This document shows positions 26,211 through 35,413 of a DNA stretch of 64,000 nt, piece after piece. Within the stretch, counting starts at the first letter, position 1. Every line of letters begins with the position of its first letter. This DNA is from Streptomyces piniterrae (GTDB taxonomy: Bacteria; Actinomycetota; Actinomycetes; Streptomycetales; Streptomycetaceae). Below the pieces are notes generated by a model. It was not told the origin of the DNA, searched no databases, and was given only the letters and a program-made list of their open reading frames with translations. The DNA lies in the NCBI RefSeq assembly GCF_005048155.1, contig NZ_SUMB01000012.1, forward strand, positions 124,001-188,000, read 5' to 3'. The translations under genes were made by a program, and so were the position numbers.

Positions 26211-26801
26211 ATGGCCCTATCGACGTCCAGTGCCATCACCCTGAACGTCAACGGCGAGAAGCGCACGCTGCCCGTCGACCACCGCACCACCCTGCTCGAC
26301 GCGCTGCGCGAGCACCTCGATCTGACAGGCACGAAGAAGGGCTGCGACCAGGGCCAGTGCGGTGCTTGTACGGTGCTGCTCGACGGACGGCGGGCCGTCG
26401 CCTGCCTGCAACTCGCGGTCGCCGCCGAGGGGCGTGCGATCACCACCATCGAGGGCGTCGCGGACGGCGAGCGGCTGCATCCGGTGCAGCAGGCGTTTCT
26501 CGACCTCGACGGCTATCAGTGCGGCTACTGCACACCGGGCCAGATCTGTTCGGCCATCGCGGTGATCGAGGAACATGCGGCGGGCTGGCCGAGCGCCGCC
26601 ACCACCGATGTGCGGCCCGAGGCGGGAGTGCCGCCGCTCACCGCCGACGAGATCCGGGAGCGGATGAGCGGCAACCTCTGCCGCTGCGGTGCGTATGTGT
26701 CGATCGTCCAGGCGGTCGCGCAGGCCGCCGAGGCCGAACAGGCCCCCTTTTCCGGGCCGGTTGACCGGGTTGACACGGCGAACACGGAGGTGGGGGCATG
26801 A
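26211..26801 (+). CDS. [2Fe-2S] small subunit of a second molybdenum hydroxylase (PaoA-like)
   Basis: This 196-residue protein is a paralogue of the product of 3905-4432. It has the same cluster motifs: CDQGQCGACTVLLDG, then CGYCTPGQI and CRCGAYVSI. It carries an extra loop of about 20 residues between the helical motifs (AAGWPSAATTDVRPEAG). It has no export signal. It is first in a four-gene operon and overlaps the next gene by 4 bp. Expression is probably controlled by the divergent TetR through the palindromes upstream. Confidence 0.93.
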   Translation: MALSTSSAITLNVNGEKRTLPVDHRTTLLDALREHLDLTGTKKGCDQGQCGACTVLLDGRRAVACLQLAVAAEGRAITTIEGVADGERLHPVQQAFLDLDGYQCGYCTPGQICSAIAVIEEHAAGWPSAATTDVRPEAGVPPLTADEIRERMSGNLCRCGAYVSIVQAVAQAAEAEQAPFSGPVDRVDTANTEVGA

Positions 26802-27790
26802 AAGAGTTCGGTTATCGCCGCGTGTCCGACGTCTCCGGCGCGGTCGCCCTGCTCGGCGCCGAACCAGATGCGCGCTTTCTCGGCGGCGGCACCAACCTCG
26901 TCGACCTGATGAAGGCCGGGGTGGAGCGGCCGGGGCTGCTCATCGACGTACGTGAGCTCCCCCTCGACCGGATCGAGGCCACGGACGACGGCGGTCTGCG
27001 TATCGGCGCCACCGTCACCAACAGCGATCTCGCCGCCGACCCCGAAGTCCGGCGCCGTTACCCGGCGTTGGCGCAGGCCGTTCTGGCCGGCGCCTCGGGC
27101 CAACTGCGCAATATGGCAACGGTCGGCGGAAACCTGCTCCAGCGCACCCGCTGTGGCTACTTCACCGACCTCACCAAGCCCTGCAACAAACGCGTCCCCG
27201 GCAGTGGCTGCCCCGCCATCAAGGGCGAGCACCGCAACCATGCGATCCTGGGCGCCTCCGAGCACTGCGCCGCCGTGCATCCCTCGGACATGGGAGTGGC
27301 GCTGGCCGCTTTCGACGCCGTCGTCTCGTACGAAACGGCGCACGGGCCAGGCGAGTTGCCGCTCACGGAGTTCTATCTGCCGGTGGGCGACACACCGCAC
27401 CTGGAGACCGCGCTGCCACCCGGTGCTCTGATCACCGGCATCACCCTGCCGCCGGCCCCGGTCGCCGCCCTCTCCCGCTACCGCAAGGTGCGCGAGCGCG
27501 CGTCATACGCCTTCGCAATCGGCTCCCTCGCCGCCGCCCTCGACGTCCAGGACGGAGTCATACGCGAAGTGCGCCTCGCTTTCGGAGCGGTCGCGTCCCG
27601 GCCGTGGCGGGCCCGGGAGGCCGAGCGGGTGCTGGCCGGGGGACCGGCGAGCGCCGAGGCGTTCGCCGCCGCGGCGGACGCCGAACTGGCAGCCGCCCGG
27701 GTGCTGCCCCACAACGGATTCAAGGTGACACTGATGCGCAATCTCGTCGTGGCCACGCTGACCGAGCTCACCGAGGAGGCCGCCCGATGA
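26798..27790 (+). CDS. FAD-binding middle subunit with extra iron-sulfur motif (PaoB-like)
   Basis: This protein of 330 residues has FLGGGTNLVDLMK and MATVGGNLLQRT for FAD binding, and the cysteine insert RCGYFTDLTKPCNKRVPGSGC plus SEHC that marks PaoB-type subunits with an additional [4Fe-4S] cluster. The same insert is present in the paralogue at 2899-3894. It overlaps both neighbours by 4 bp (ATGA), so the operon is translated as a coupled unit. Confidence 0.92.
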   Translation: MKEFGYRRVSDVSGAVALLGAEPDARFLGGGTNLVDLMKAGVERPGLLIDVRELPLDRIEATDDGGLRIGATVTNSDLAADPEVRRRYPALAQAVLAGASGQLRNMATVGGNLLQRTRCGYFTDLTKPCNKRVPGSGCPAIKGEHRNHAILGASEHCAAVHPSDMGVALAAFDAVVSYETAHGPGELPLTEFYLPVGDTPHLETALPPGALITGITLPPAPVAALSRYRKVRERASYAFAIGSLAAALDVQDGVIREVRLAFGAVASRPWRAREAERVLAGGPASAEAFAAAADAELAAARVLPHNGFKVTLMRNLVVATLTELTEEAAR

Positions 27791-30015
27791 CCACGGCCAC
27801 GGGCACCACCGCGCCGACGGGAGCCGTCGGCGCCGCGCACACCCGCGTGGAAGGCCTGGCAAAGGTCACCGGCGCGGCCCGCTACGCCGGCGACATCCCC
27901 TACACCGAACTCGCCCACGGCTGGCTGGTGTTGTCCACCATCGCCCGCGGCCGTATCGGGTCCGTGGAGTCGGCTCCCGTGCTGGCGATGCCGGGCGTCC
28001 TCGCGGTGCTCCACCACGGGAACGCCCCGCGCGTCGACGGGGACTACACCGGCCCGCTGGGCCCGCCCGACCCGATCCTCCAGGTCTTCCAGCACGACCG
28101 GGTGCCGTTCGCGGGATGGCCGGTGGCGCTGGTCGTCGCCGAAACGCCCGAGCAGGCCAGGGAGGCCGCCGAAGCGCTGGTGGTCCACTACGACGAGGAG
28201 CCGCACGACGTCGCGTTCCACGCCGGAAACCCCCGCTCGTACACACCGGAGGGACCCCAGGCGGAGACATCCAAGGGCGACCTGGACGCCGAACTCGCCG
28301 CGTCCGCCGTAGCGGTGGACGCGGAATACACCACCCCGGAAGAGCACCACAACCCGATGGAGCCGCATGCCGCGATGGCGCGCTGGGACAGCGGCCGGCT
28401 CGAAGTCGTCGACACCAACCAGGGCAGCAAATTCGTCGCGGACGAACTCGCCAAACTCTTCTCACTCGACCCCGCCTCGGTACGGGTGCGGTCCGAGCAC
28501 GTGGGCGGCGCTTTCGGGGCCAAGGGGACCCGCCCGCACCAGGTCCTCGCCGTGATGGCAGCCACCGCCCTCCACCGGCCGGTCCGGGTCGTCATGACAC
28601 GCCGTCAGATGTTTTCGCTCATCGGCTACCGCAGCCCCACCGCGCAGCGTGTCCGCCTCGGCGCCGACGCCGACGGACGGCTCCGCGCGCTCGACCACGC
28701 GGCGGACTGCCGCACCTCGACCGTGTACGAATTCATCGAGCGCAGCGCCGACTACGGGCGCTCGATGTACGACGCCGACGCGCACCACACCGTCAACCGT
28801 GTCGTACCGCTCGACGTGCCGACCCCGACCTGGATGCGCGCCCCGGGCGAGGCGCCGGGCTCCTTCGCGCTGGAGTCAGCGCTCGACGAACTCGCCGAGA
28901 AGTGCGGCATCGACCCGATCGCGCTGCGCGCCCGCAACGAACCGGACGCGGGGCCCGTCTCCGGACTGCCGTTCAGCAGCCGCAATCTGCTCGCCTGCTT
29001 CGAGGAGGGCGCCCGCAGGTTCGGCTGGGCGGACCGCGACCCGCGCCCCGGCCTGCGCCGCGAGGGCCGCTGGCTGGTCGGGACCGGCACGGCGTCGGCC
29101 ACCTTCCCCGTACTGGTCGCCCCGTCCACCGCCGCCGTGACGGCCGAGGCGGACGGCACCTTCACGGTACGGATCACCGCAGCGGATGTCGGGACCGGAG
29201 CGCGGACCGCGCTGACCCAGATCGCCGCCGACGCGCTGGAGGTGGCACCCGAGCGCATCCGTATGAAGATCGCCGACAGCGACTTCGGTCCGGCGATGAT
29301 CGCCGGAGGCTCGATGGGCACCCGCTCGTGGGGCTGGGCGGTCACCGCCGCGGCGTGTGAGCTGCGCGAGCAACTGGCCCTGGGCGGCGCCATCCCGCCC
29401 CAAGGGATCACGGTCCGGTCGGACACCACCAAGGACCTCGCCACGCTGACGGCCAAGGAACGGTACTCGTTCGGGGCGCAGTTCGCCGAGGTTGCCGTGG
29501 ATGTCACCAGCGGCGAGGTCCGCGTACGGCGGATGCTCGGCGTCTTCGCCGCGGGCCGGATCATCAACCCGCTGACCGCGCGCAGCCAGCTCATCGGCGG
29601 CATGATCTGGGGTCTTTCGATGGCGCTGCACGAGGAGGCGGTCCGGGACGAGGCGTCCGGCGGCCTCGTCGGTGCCGATCTCGCGGGCTACCACATCGCC
29701 GCGAACGCCGACGTACCGCTCATCGAGGCGGACTGGGTGGACGACCCGGACGCCGACGACCCGGTGGGCATCAAGGGGATCGGCGAGATCGGGATCGTGG
29801 GAGCCGCTGCGGCGATCGCCAACGCGGTCTGGCATGCGACCGGTGTACGCCACCGGGACCTGCCGATCCGCCCCGACCGCGTCCTGCTGGCGGGGACCAC
29901 GGCGGGAGCAGAGCCGGCATATGGAGAAGTGGAGACACCCGGAGTCGAGGGGGCGTCCGGAGTAGAGGGGGCACCTGGAGCAGAGGGGGCGTCAGGGGGA
30001 GACCGGGATGCTTGA
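27787..30015 (+). CDS. molybdopterin-binding large subunit (PaoC-like) with repetitive C-terminal tail
   Basis: This protein of 742 residues shows RVEGLAKVTGAARYAGD at the N-terminus, VGGAFGAKG at the cofactor, WMRAPGEAPG, and GIKGIGEIG with the catalytic glutamate. It is the paralogue of the product of 659-2902 but clearly diverged, so a different substrate is likely. After the conserved end (LPIRPDRVLLAG) it carries about 40 extra residues with a six-residue repeat of the type PGVEGA/SGVEGA, encoded by an 18-bp tandem repeat. Start ATG 27787 overlaps the stop of the FAD subunit. Its end overlaps xdhC by 8 bp. Confidence 0.92.
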   Translation: MTTATGTTAPTGAVGAAHTRVEGLAKVTGAARYAGDIPYTELAHGWLVLSTIARGRIGSVESAPVLAMPGVLAVLHHGNAPRVDGDYTGPLGPPDPILQVFQHDRVPFAGWPVALVVAETPEQAREAAEALVVHYDEEPHDVAFHAGNPRSYTPEGPQAETSKGDLDAELAASAVAVDAEYTTPEEHHNPMEPHAAMARWDSGRLEVVDTNQGSKFVADELAKLFSLDPASVRVRSEHVGGAFGAKGTRPHQVLAVMAATALHRPVRVVMTRRQMFSLIGYRSPTAQRVRLGADADGRLRALDHAADCRTSTVYEFIERSADYGRSMYDADAHHTVNRVVPLDVPTPTWMRAPGEAPGSFALESALDELAEKCGIDPIALRARNEPDAGPVSGLPFSSRNLLACFEEGARRFGWADRDPRPGLRREGRWLVGTGTASATFPVLVAPSTAAVTAEADGTFTVRITAADVGTGARTALTQIAADALEVAPERIRMKIADSDFGPAMIAGGSMGTRSWGWAVTAAACELREQLALGGAIPPQGITVRSDTTKDLATLTAKERYSFGAQFAEVAVDVTSGEVRVRRMLGVFAAGRIINPLTARSQLIGGMIWGLSMALHEEAVRDEASGGLVGADLAGYHIAANADVPLIEADWVDDPDADDPVGIKGIGEIGIVGAAAAIANAVWHATGVRHRDLPIRPDRVLLAGTTAGAEPAYGEVETPGVEGASGVEGAPGAEGASGGDRDA
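29939..29998 (+). repeat. 18-bp tandem repeat encoding a Gly/Glu-rich tail
   Basis: Three imperfect 18-bp units start at 29939, 29957 and 29975, each of the form CNGGAGNNGAGGGGGCNN, followed by a decayed fourth. They stay in frame and encode PGVEGA, SGVEGA, PGAEGA and SGGDRD. The array lies after the conserved domain of the large subunit. Confidence 0.85.
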
Positions 30016-31168
30016 CATCGCCGGTGAGCTGAACCGATGGGTGGAAGAAGGGCGGGACTTCGCCGTCGCCACCGTGGTGGCCGTCGCCGGCAGCGCGCCG
30101 CGCCGGCCCGGTGCCGCCCTGGCCGTCGACAGCCAGGGCACGGCCATCGGTTCGGTCTCCGGCGGCTGCGTCGAAGCGGCGGTGTACGACCTGTGCGCCC
30201 AGGCGCTCCAGGACGGCGCGACGGTGCTCGAACGGTTCGGCTACAGCGACGAGGACGCCTTCGCGGCGGGACTGACCTGCGGCGGCGTCATCGAGGTCCT
30301 GGTCACTCCGGTGGGTGCGGACGGGCCGGGCAGGAGGATCTGGGCGGCGGCGCTGTCGGCCGCCGCCCGGGGAGAGGCGGCGGCGCTCGCCCGCGTGGCC
30401 CGGGGGCCGGCCGAAGTCCTCGGCAGACCGCTGCTCGTACGCCCCGACGGATCGCACGAAGGCGGGCTCGGTGGGCATCCGGAGCTGGACCGCACGGCGG
30501 TGGGGGAGGCCCGCGCCATGCTGGACGCGGGCCGTACCGGCACGTTCGACATCTCGGAGAGCGGATCGCGCTGCGGGTCCGCCCTGACGCTGTTCGTCGA
30601 GTCGAGCGTACCGCCGCCCCGCATGATCGTCTTCGGTGCCATCGACTTCGCCGCGGCGCTGGTGCGCACGGGCACATTCCTCGGCTACCACGTCACCGTG
30701 TGCGACGCCCGTCCCGTCTTCGCCACCCGGGCGCGCTTTCCCGAGGCCGATGAGATCGTGGTCGACTGGCCGCACCGCTACCTCCAGCGCACCGAGACCG
30801 ACCACCGGACGGTCCTGTGCGTGCTCACCCACGACGCCAAATTCGACATCCCCCTGCTGGAGGTGGCCTTGCGGCTGCCGGTCGGGTTCGTCGGCGCGAT
30901 GGGCTCACGCCGTACCCACGAGGACCGCAACCGCAGGCTCCGCGAGGCCGGCGTCACCGAACGCGAACTGGCCCGGCTTCGCTCGCCGATCGGCCTCGAT
31001 CTCGGAGCCCGCACGCCCGAGGAGACCGCACTGTCCATAGCGGCCGAGATCGTCGCGGCCCGGCAGGGCGGCACGGGCCTGCCGCTGACCGGCTCACGCA
31101 TACCGATTCACCATGACGCGGACGGGCGGGGAAGCGGCGACGCGGGGTCGTCCCATGCTGCGGCATGA
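30008..31168 (+). CDS. XdhC/CoxI-family molybdenum cofactor maturation factor
   Basis: The 386-residue protein has the XdhC N-terminal motif ATVVAVAGSAPRRPGA and SVSGGCVEAAVYD, and a C-terminal Rossmann domain (MIVFGAIDFAAALVRTGTFLGYHV). It also shows family motifs FVGAMGSRRTHEDR and LRSPIGLDLGARTPEE. XdhC proteins bind sulfurated molybdenum cofactor and deliver it to the large subunit. This is the only copy in the window; the operon at 659-4432 lacks one, so it may serve both. ATG 30008 overlaps the preceding gene by 8 bp. Confidence 0.93.
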   Translation: MLDIAGELNRWVEEGRDFAVATVVAVAGSAPRRPGAALAVDSQGTAIGSVSGGCVEAAVYDLCAQALQDGATVLERFGYSDEDAFAAGLTCGGVIEVLVTPVGADGPGRRIWAAALSAAARGEAAALARVARGPAEVLGRPLLVRPDGSHEGGLGGHPELDRTAVGEARAMLDAGRTGTFDISESGSRCGSALTLFVESSVPPPRMIVFGAIDFAAALVRTGTFLGYHVTVCDARPVFATRARFPEADEIVVDWPHRYLQRTETDHRTVLCVLTHDAKFDIPLLEVALRLPVGFVGAMGSRRTHEDRNRRLREAGVTERELARLRSPIGLDLGARTPEETALSIAAEIVAARQGGTGLPLTGSRIPIHHDADGRGSGDAGSSHAAA

Positions 31169-31218
31169 TCCGGGTCGGCGGCCTGATCCGGGGCGGCGGC
31201 ATGACCCGGGACGGTGGT
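31165..31218. repeat. 18-bp tandem repeat at the end of xdhC
   Basis: Three units start at 31165, 31183 and 31201 (ATGATCCGGGTCGGCGGC and variants with 3-5 changes). The xdhC stop codon TGA (31166-31168) lies in the first unit. The rest is intergenic, running up to the FGE-like pseudogene. Confidence 0.75.
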
Positions 31219-31268
31219 GAGAGCGCCGACCCCGACGGCCGGCTGCGGGCGTACGCACACCACACGGA

Positions 31269-31833
31269 TCAGCGCACGAGGCCAGGCCCGACGGTCGGCG
31301 GGAGGGACCGCGCAATGCGGAAGCCCACGTCGTCGACCCGGAACGTCGGGTGGCTGCGGCGCCGTGCGGAGGCCCGGCAGCTCCAGTGCTCGTCGAACCA
31401 GCCACCGCCGCGCAGCACCCGGTAGGTGCCGTAGACCTCGGCGTCGTAGACGTCCCAGCACCAGTCCCAGACGTTGCCGAGCATGTCGTGAAGCCCCCAC
31501 GCGTTGGGCCGTCTGCCGCCCACCTCGTGGATGCGCTCCTGCGAGTTGCCGCGGTACCAGGCGATCTCGTCGAGCGGCCCGTAACGCGGTCCGGTCGTGC
31601 CGGCACGGCAGGCGTGCTCCCACTCGGCCTCGGTCGGCAACCGGTACCCGTCGGCGGACGCCTCCCACTCGATGCCTTCGCCATCGGGATCGAGTCGATA
31701 GGCGGGTGACCGGGAACGCCGCGAGCAGGTAGGGAGCCAGCTCGACCGACCAACTGCGCTGCGTCCGCCGGTCCGACAACGTCACCCGCCCCGGCGGGAT
31801 GGCGACCAACTCGTCTGCTGCACTCGCGTCCAT
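31269..31833 (-). pseudogene. formylglycine-generating enzyme/SUMF1-family gene with internal deletion and frameshift
   Basis: Two adjoining minus-strand frames together make an FGE-sulfatase-type protein. Frame A from ATG 31833 gives MDASAADELVAIPPGRVTLS ... APYLLAAFPVTR, the usual N-terminus. From about 31704 the homology moves to another frame, YRLDPDGEGIEWEASADGYR, LPTEAEWEHACRAG, NAWGLHDMLGNVWDWCWD, VLRGGGWFDEHW, ending at 31269 with the family C-terminus. About 50-60 residues normally found between these blocks (the segment leading to the SW..A..FCN region) are absent. The simplest reading is a deletion that also changed frame. An intact reading would need a sequencing error plus a missing segment, which is less likely. 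Confidence 0.85.
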
Positions 31834-31976
31834 GATCAGGAGAGCCTACCGACACATTCGCCGCAGCTGACAGACACCCCGATCCCCGCGCGGTAGTGAC
31901 GAGTTTTCCTCGCTTCCTCTTCTGTCACAGCATGCTGCAATACTCTCAACACGCTTGGCACTCACGGGGGTTGCTG

Positions 31977-32462
31977 ATGTTGAAGGTACGCGACGTGGTG
32001 CGCGACGTGGTGGCGGAGCACGCTAAGCATGAGCTGCCGCTCGTCGACAGTCTGCGCCGGTTCGACGACGACCGTGTCATCCGCACCCTCACCCGTCAGG
32101 GACACCGCAGAGAACCGCTCGGATTCGGCTACGCCGAGGTGGCCGCTCTCATCACGCCCGTCATATGGCTCGTGCTCGACCAAGCGGCCCGCCGCGGGGT
32201 CGACATGGCCACGGACAGCCTGGCCACACGAGGGCGGGCGCGACTGCGCAGATTGCTGCGCCGTGCCCCCGCCGCCCCCGAGCGCGTACTGATCACGCTG
32301 CAAGCCGAAGAGCTGGCGCTCGTCCGTACGCACATCCTGGAGCGCGCCGTCGAGCGGGGCATCGACCGCCGGGAGGCCGAGGCCCTGGCGGACAGCGTCG
32401 TGGCGCGGATCGCGACGGCGGCCCACCAAGAGGAACCCGACGCGCCCGACACCGTCTCATGA
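31977..32462 (+). CDS. uncharacterised helical protein coupled to the M48 peptidase gene
   Basis: This 161-residue protein starts at ATG 31977 (GGGGG 6 bp upstream). It has a charged N-terminus, one moderately hydrophobic segment (VAALITPVIWLVLDQAA), then an arginine-rich stretch (TRGRARLRRLLRRAP) and a helical C-terminus (RTHILERAVERGIDRREAEALADSVV). I do not recognise a family. Its stop overlaps the start of the M48 peptidase gene (ATGA), so the two are probably co-translated and may work together. Confidence 0.7.
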   Translation: MLKVRDVVRDVVAEHAKHELPLVDSLRRFDDDRVIRTLTRQGHRREPLGFGYAEVAALITPVIWLVLDQAARRGVDMATDSLATRGRARLRRLLRRAPAAPERVLITLQAEELALVRTHILERAVERGIDRREAEALADSVVARIATAAHQEEPDAPDTVS

Positions 32463-32575
32463 GGCCCCCTCCGACGAGGTCCCGGCTCATGAGGCCGCTG
32501 CTGACCACGCGCCGGCTCATCGGGTCCCGCCCCCTCAGCTCGCGTCTCATCAGCTCCCGCCTCATGAGGCCCGTC
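32456..32575 (+). repeat. 30-bp degenerate tandem repeat at the start of the M48 gene
   Basis: The word CTCAT recurs at 32456, 32486, 32516 and 32546, exactly 30 bp apart, with a half-spaced copy at 32561. Three copies read CTCATGAGGCC. In frame they encode ten-residue units beginning MRPPPTRSRL, MRPLLTTRRL and IGSRPLSSRL. The array forms the first 40 residues of the predicted peptidase, or a leader if translation starts later. Confidence 0.75.
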
Positions 32576-35413
32576 GACACGGTCTCCGGTGTCACGGGGA
32601 CCGGCCCCCGCTTCGCACTCCTGATCGCCGTCGTGACCGCGTCGAGCATCCCCCTGCTCGACCTCCTGGTCTCGAATCCCCAGGACGCCTGGCGAGGCGC
32701 GTTCGGCTGTCTGCTCGCCGCCGGATTCGACCCCGAAGGCAGCGATCGGGCCAATCTCCTGGCGAATGCCGGCCGTCCGAAGGCCATGCAGAACTGTCTC
32801 GCCGGTGTGACGGACGTGCCGTACTCGAAGGGCATGATCGCGACCCTTGTGCTGCTCGCCGTCGCCGGGCTCGTGTACTGGTGGCTGCCGAAGGTGCGCG
32901 ACCGTTGGCGCAGGACGTTACCGATCGAGGAGGTCGACGCCGACGGAGCGTTACGAGAAGAACTGGCCGCGCTGCGCGACCGCACCGGAATCCGCTCGGA
33001 CCTCCGCTTCCGCGTCGACCCGAAACGGATGACCTCCGGTGCCGGCGTCTACGGCCGCACCGGCGTCTACACCGTCTGCCTGCACGCCGGCCTGCTCGCC
33101 CGGCGCGGAACCGACCCCGAGGGCTTCCGCGCCGTCGTCCTCCATGAACTCGCCCATGTGCACAACCGCGACGTCGACTACGCCTACGCGAGCACGGCGC
33201 TCTGGCGGGTGTTCGTCCTCTTCGCCCTGCTGCCGAACTTCGTGATGACGGGCAGGGTCCTCGCCATCGCCCTGTTCGGCGACGTCGATTCACCGTTCTG
33301 GCCCGGCGCCGCCACCGTCCTGGTGTACCCCGTCCTCTCCGGACTCCTCCTCGTCGGTCTGGTCCATCTGGCCCGTGCCGATCTCCTGCGCCGACGTGAA
33401 CTGCACGCCGACCTACAGGCGGTGGCGTGGGGCGCGCACCCCGCAAGCTGGCAGCGGCCCGACCCGTCGGGCGCCGTGGCGCCCCTGCTGCACCGGCTCA
33501 CGGCGCTGCTGCGGACGCACCCCGGCTGGGCGGAACGCAGCCGCGTACTCGCTGATTCCACCGGCCTCTTCCGGGCCAGCCCGCTGGAGATGCTCCTGAC
33601 CGGAGCCTCGGCATGGCTCCTGTTCCACGCGCTGGGAACGATTCCCGGCCTGTCCGGGGACTCGGACTCCGTCTGGCTCACGACCCTGTTCGTGGCTCCG
33701 GTGCTCTGTATCGCCCTGGGTCTCTCGGTCGTACGGACGTCGCGCGTGGCCGGGGGGCATGTGGAGTCCGGCGCGCTCGCGGGCCTGTGGCTCGGTTGCG
33801 GCATGCTGGTGGGCGAGTTCGTGGACGGCGGGCGCTACCGGGTCGACTGGCTGCTGCCGCGGCCCGAGTATCTGCTGGCCTTCCTGCTCATCGCGGCCGT
33901 GCCGGCGGTGTGGTGGTCACAGACGGTGCGACTCGCCCTGCGCTTTCCGAAGCGCGGCCAGCGCAGGGCGGCGGCGCTGGTCTGCGCGTCGGTGACGGCG
34001 ACCGTGCTGTGGGGCGGGGTGCTCTGGTGGCAGCTCGGGGGCCAGATCCTCGCATGGGACGGCGGCGATCTGGACGTGGCACTGACCGAGTTCTCCTTCG
34101 ACGGGTCCCCGGGCCCCTGGCGGGACTACGGCCTGTCCGCCGGCTCCACCCTCCTCCCCCTTCTCGCGCCGCTGCACAGGAAGGGCCTCCTCGCGGCCGC
34201 GACGCTTCTGATGTGGCTCGTACCGCTGCTTCTGCTGTTTCTGCGGCGCGCCGCCGACGGGGGTTTCCGCATACGCCGGACGCTCTGCGCCGGCCTTGCG
34301 GGTGGCCTGATGTCCTGGGCGGGCCTGGCCGTGGCGGTGTACGCGCTGAACACGCTGCGGCCGCCCACCCTGAAGGGGCGTCCGGCCGTCCTACAGGTGC
34401 TCCAGGTCCAGGTGTGGTGGCTGGTCGTGGCGGTGCTGGCGGCCTGCCTGGTCACGGCCGCACTCGTCGCCGCCCTCTCCCGGCGGCACTGGCTGCTGCG
34501 GGCGCTCATCGCCGCACAGCTGGTCCAACTGCTGGCGTACGTCGGGGTGTTCTGGCTCACCTCGGCCGACGGCTGCCTGGGCCCGCTGAACATCATCGGC
34601 GGCGACTGCGACTGGCGGCCCGAGCAGGGCCTGACAATCGTCAGAGTGGTCACCGGCCTCACGCTCGTCAACGCCGTCCTCGGCTCGGCGTGCGCGGCCC
34701 TCGTGGGCGCGGGCGCGGCATGGGCCGTGCGCCGGTCGCGCGGGCTGCCGGCGGCGAAGGCGCCAGAGACACCGGTGCCGACCGCGCCCGCCCGTCGACG
34801 TCCAGGGCTATGGAAAACGGGAACGGTCCTCGCGCTGGGGCTGCCCGCTCTGCTGCTGACCGCCCTGACGTTCAACGAGGACTTCGCCTCGCATGTCGCA
34901 CCCGCAGGGCGGCTGCGCGACATGGCCGGGGCGATCGATCCCCCGCCGGTGGCGCGCGGGCCCAAGACCCGTCAGTGGCAGGCCTCGTCCTGGCTCGACA
35001 AGGGCGGAACGCTGCATGGCCAGCGGATCACCGACGCCGTGCAGGCGCTCAACACCCAGATCGTGAAGGCCGCCGGCCAGAAGCGGAACAAGGACGGACA
35101 GGTCTCCCTGGACGAGAAGACGTTCGGCCGCGTCTGCGGCACCTTGGGCAAGCGGGTCGACGCCGCCCAGGACTACTTCCCCGCCCCCGGCCGGGACCTG
35201 GGGAGAACATGGTCGGGAGCGCTGAGCCGCCTCGGCCGCGGGGCCCGGGGCTGCCGCCAGTCGATGGAGCCGGGCAAGGGCGAGCCGCACCGGACGAACG
35301 CGGAACGCGAGCAGCTCTTCAGCATGTCCCTCGACGACATCGTCCAGGGGATGAGCGCCTTGTCGGGCGCGTTCGAGGACGTGAAGAGGATGGCCACGGC
35401 GTCCACCGGGTAA
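32459..35413 (+). CDS. membrane-bound M48-family zinc metallopeptidase
   Basis: This protein of 984 residues has a basic repeat N-terminus, membrane helices at about 52-72 and 127-143, and a cytoplasmic M48 catalytic region with HELAHVHNRD at residues 229-238 (zinc ligands HExxH). A later Glu in RRRELHADLQAVAW is the probable third ligand. The C-terminal 600 residues contain many further membrane helices and a soluble tail. This resembles HtpX/Ste24-type quality-control peptidases but is much longer; the extra membrane part may be regulatory. ATG 32459 overlaps the preceding gene's stop, but a start after the repeat region is possible. Confidence 0.82.
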   Translation: MRPPPTRSRLMRPLLTTRRLIGSRPLSSRLISSRLMRPVDTVSGVTGTGPRFALLIAVVTASSIPLLDLLVSNPQDAWRGAFGCLLAAGFDPEGSDRANLLANAGRPKAMQNCLAGVTDVPYSKGMIATLVLLAVAGLVYWWLPKVRDRWRRTLPIEEVDADGALREELAALRDRTGIRSDLRFRVDPKRMTSGAGVYGRTGVYTVCLHAGLLARRGTDPEGFRAVVLHELAHVHNRDVDYAYASTALWRVFVLFALLPNFVMTGRVLAIALFGDVDSPFWPGAATVLVYPVLSGLLLVGLVHLARADLLRRRELHADLQAVAWGAHPASWQRPDPSGAVAPLLHRLTALLRTHPGWAERSRVLADSTGLFRASPLEMLLTGASAWLLFHALGTIPGLSGDSDSVWLTTLFVAPVLCIALGLSVVRTSRVAGGHVESGALAGLWLGCGMLVGEFVDGGRYRVDWLLPRPEYLLAFLLIAAVPAVWWSQTVRLALRFPKRGQRRAAALVCASVTATVLWGGVLWWQLGGQILAWDGGDLDVALTEFSFDGSPGPWRDYGLSAGSTLLPLLAPLHRKGLLAAATLLMWLVPLLLLFLRRAADGGFRIRRTLCAGLAGGLMSWAGLAVAVYALNTLRPPTLKGRPAVLQVLQVQVWWLVVAVLAACLVTAALVAALSRRHWLLRALIAAQLVQLLAYVGVFWLTSADGCLGPLNIIGGDCDWRPEQGLTIVRVVTGLTLVNAVLGSACAALVGAGAAWAVRRSRGLPAAKAPETPVPTAPARRRPGLWKTGTVLALGLPALLLTALTFNEDFASHVAPAGRLRDMAGAIDPPPVARGPKTRQWQASSWLDKGGTLHGQRITDAVQALNTQIVKAAGQKRNKDGQVSLDEKTFGRVCGTLGKRVDAAQDYFPAPGRDLGRTWSGALSRLGRGARGCRQSMEPGKGEPHRTNAEREQLFSMSLDDIVQGMSALSGAFEDVKRMATASTG

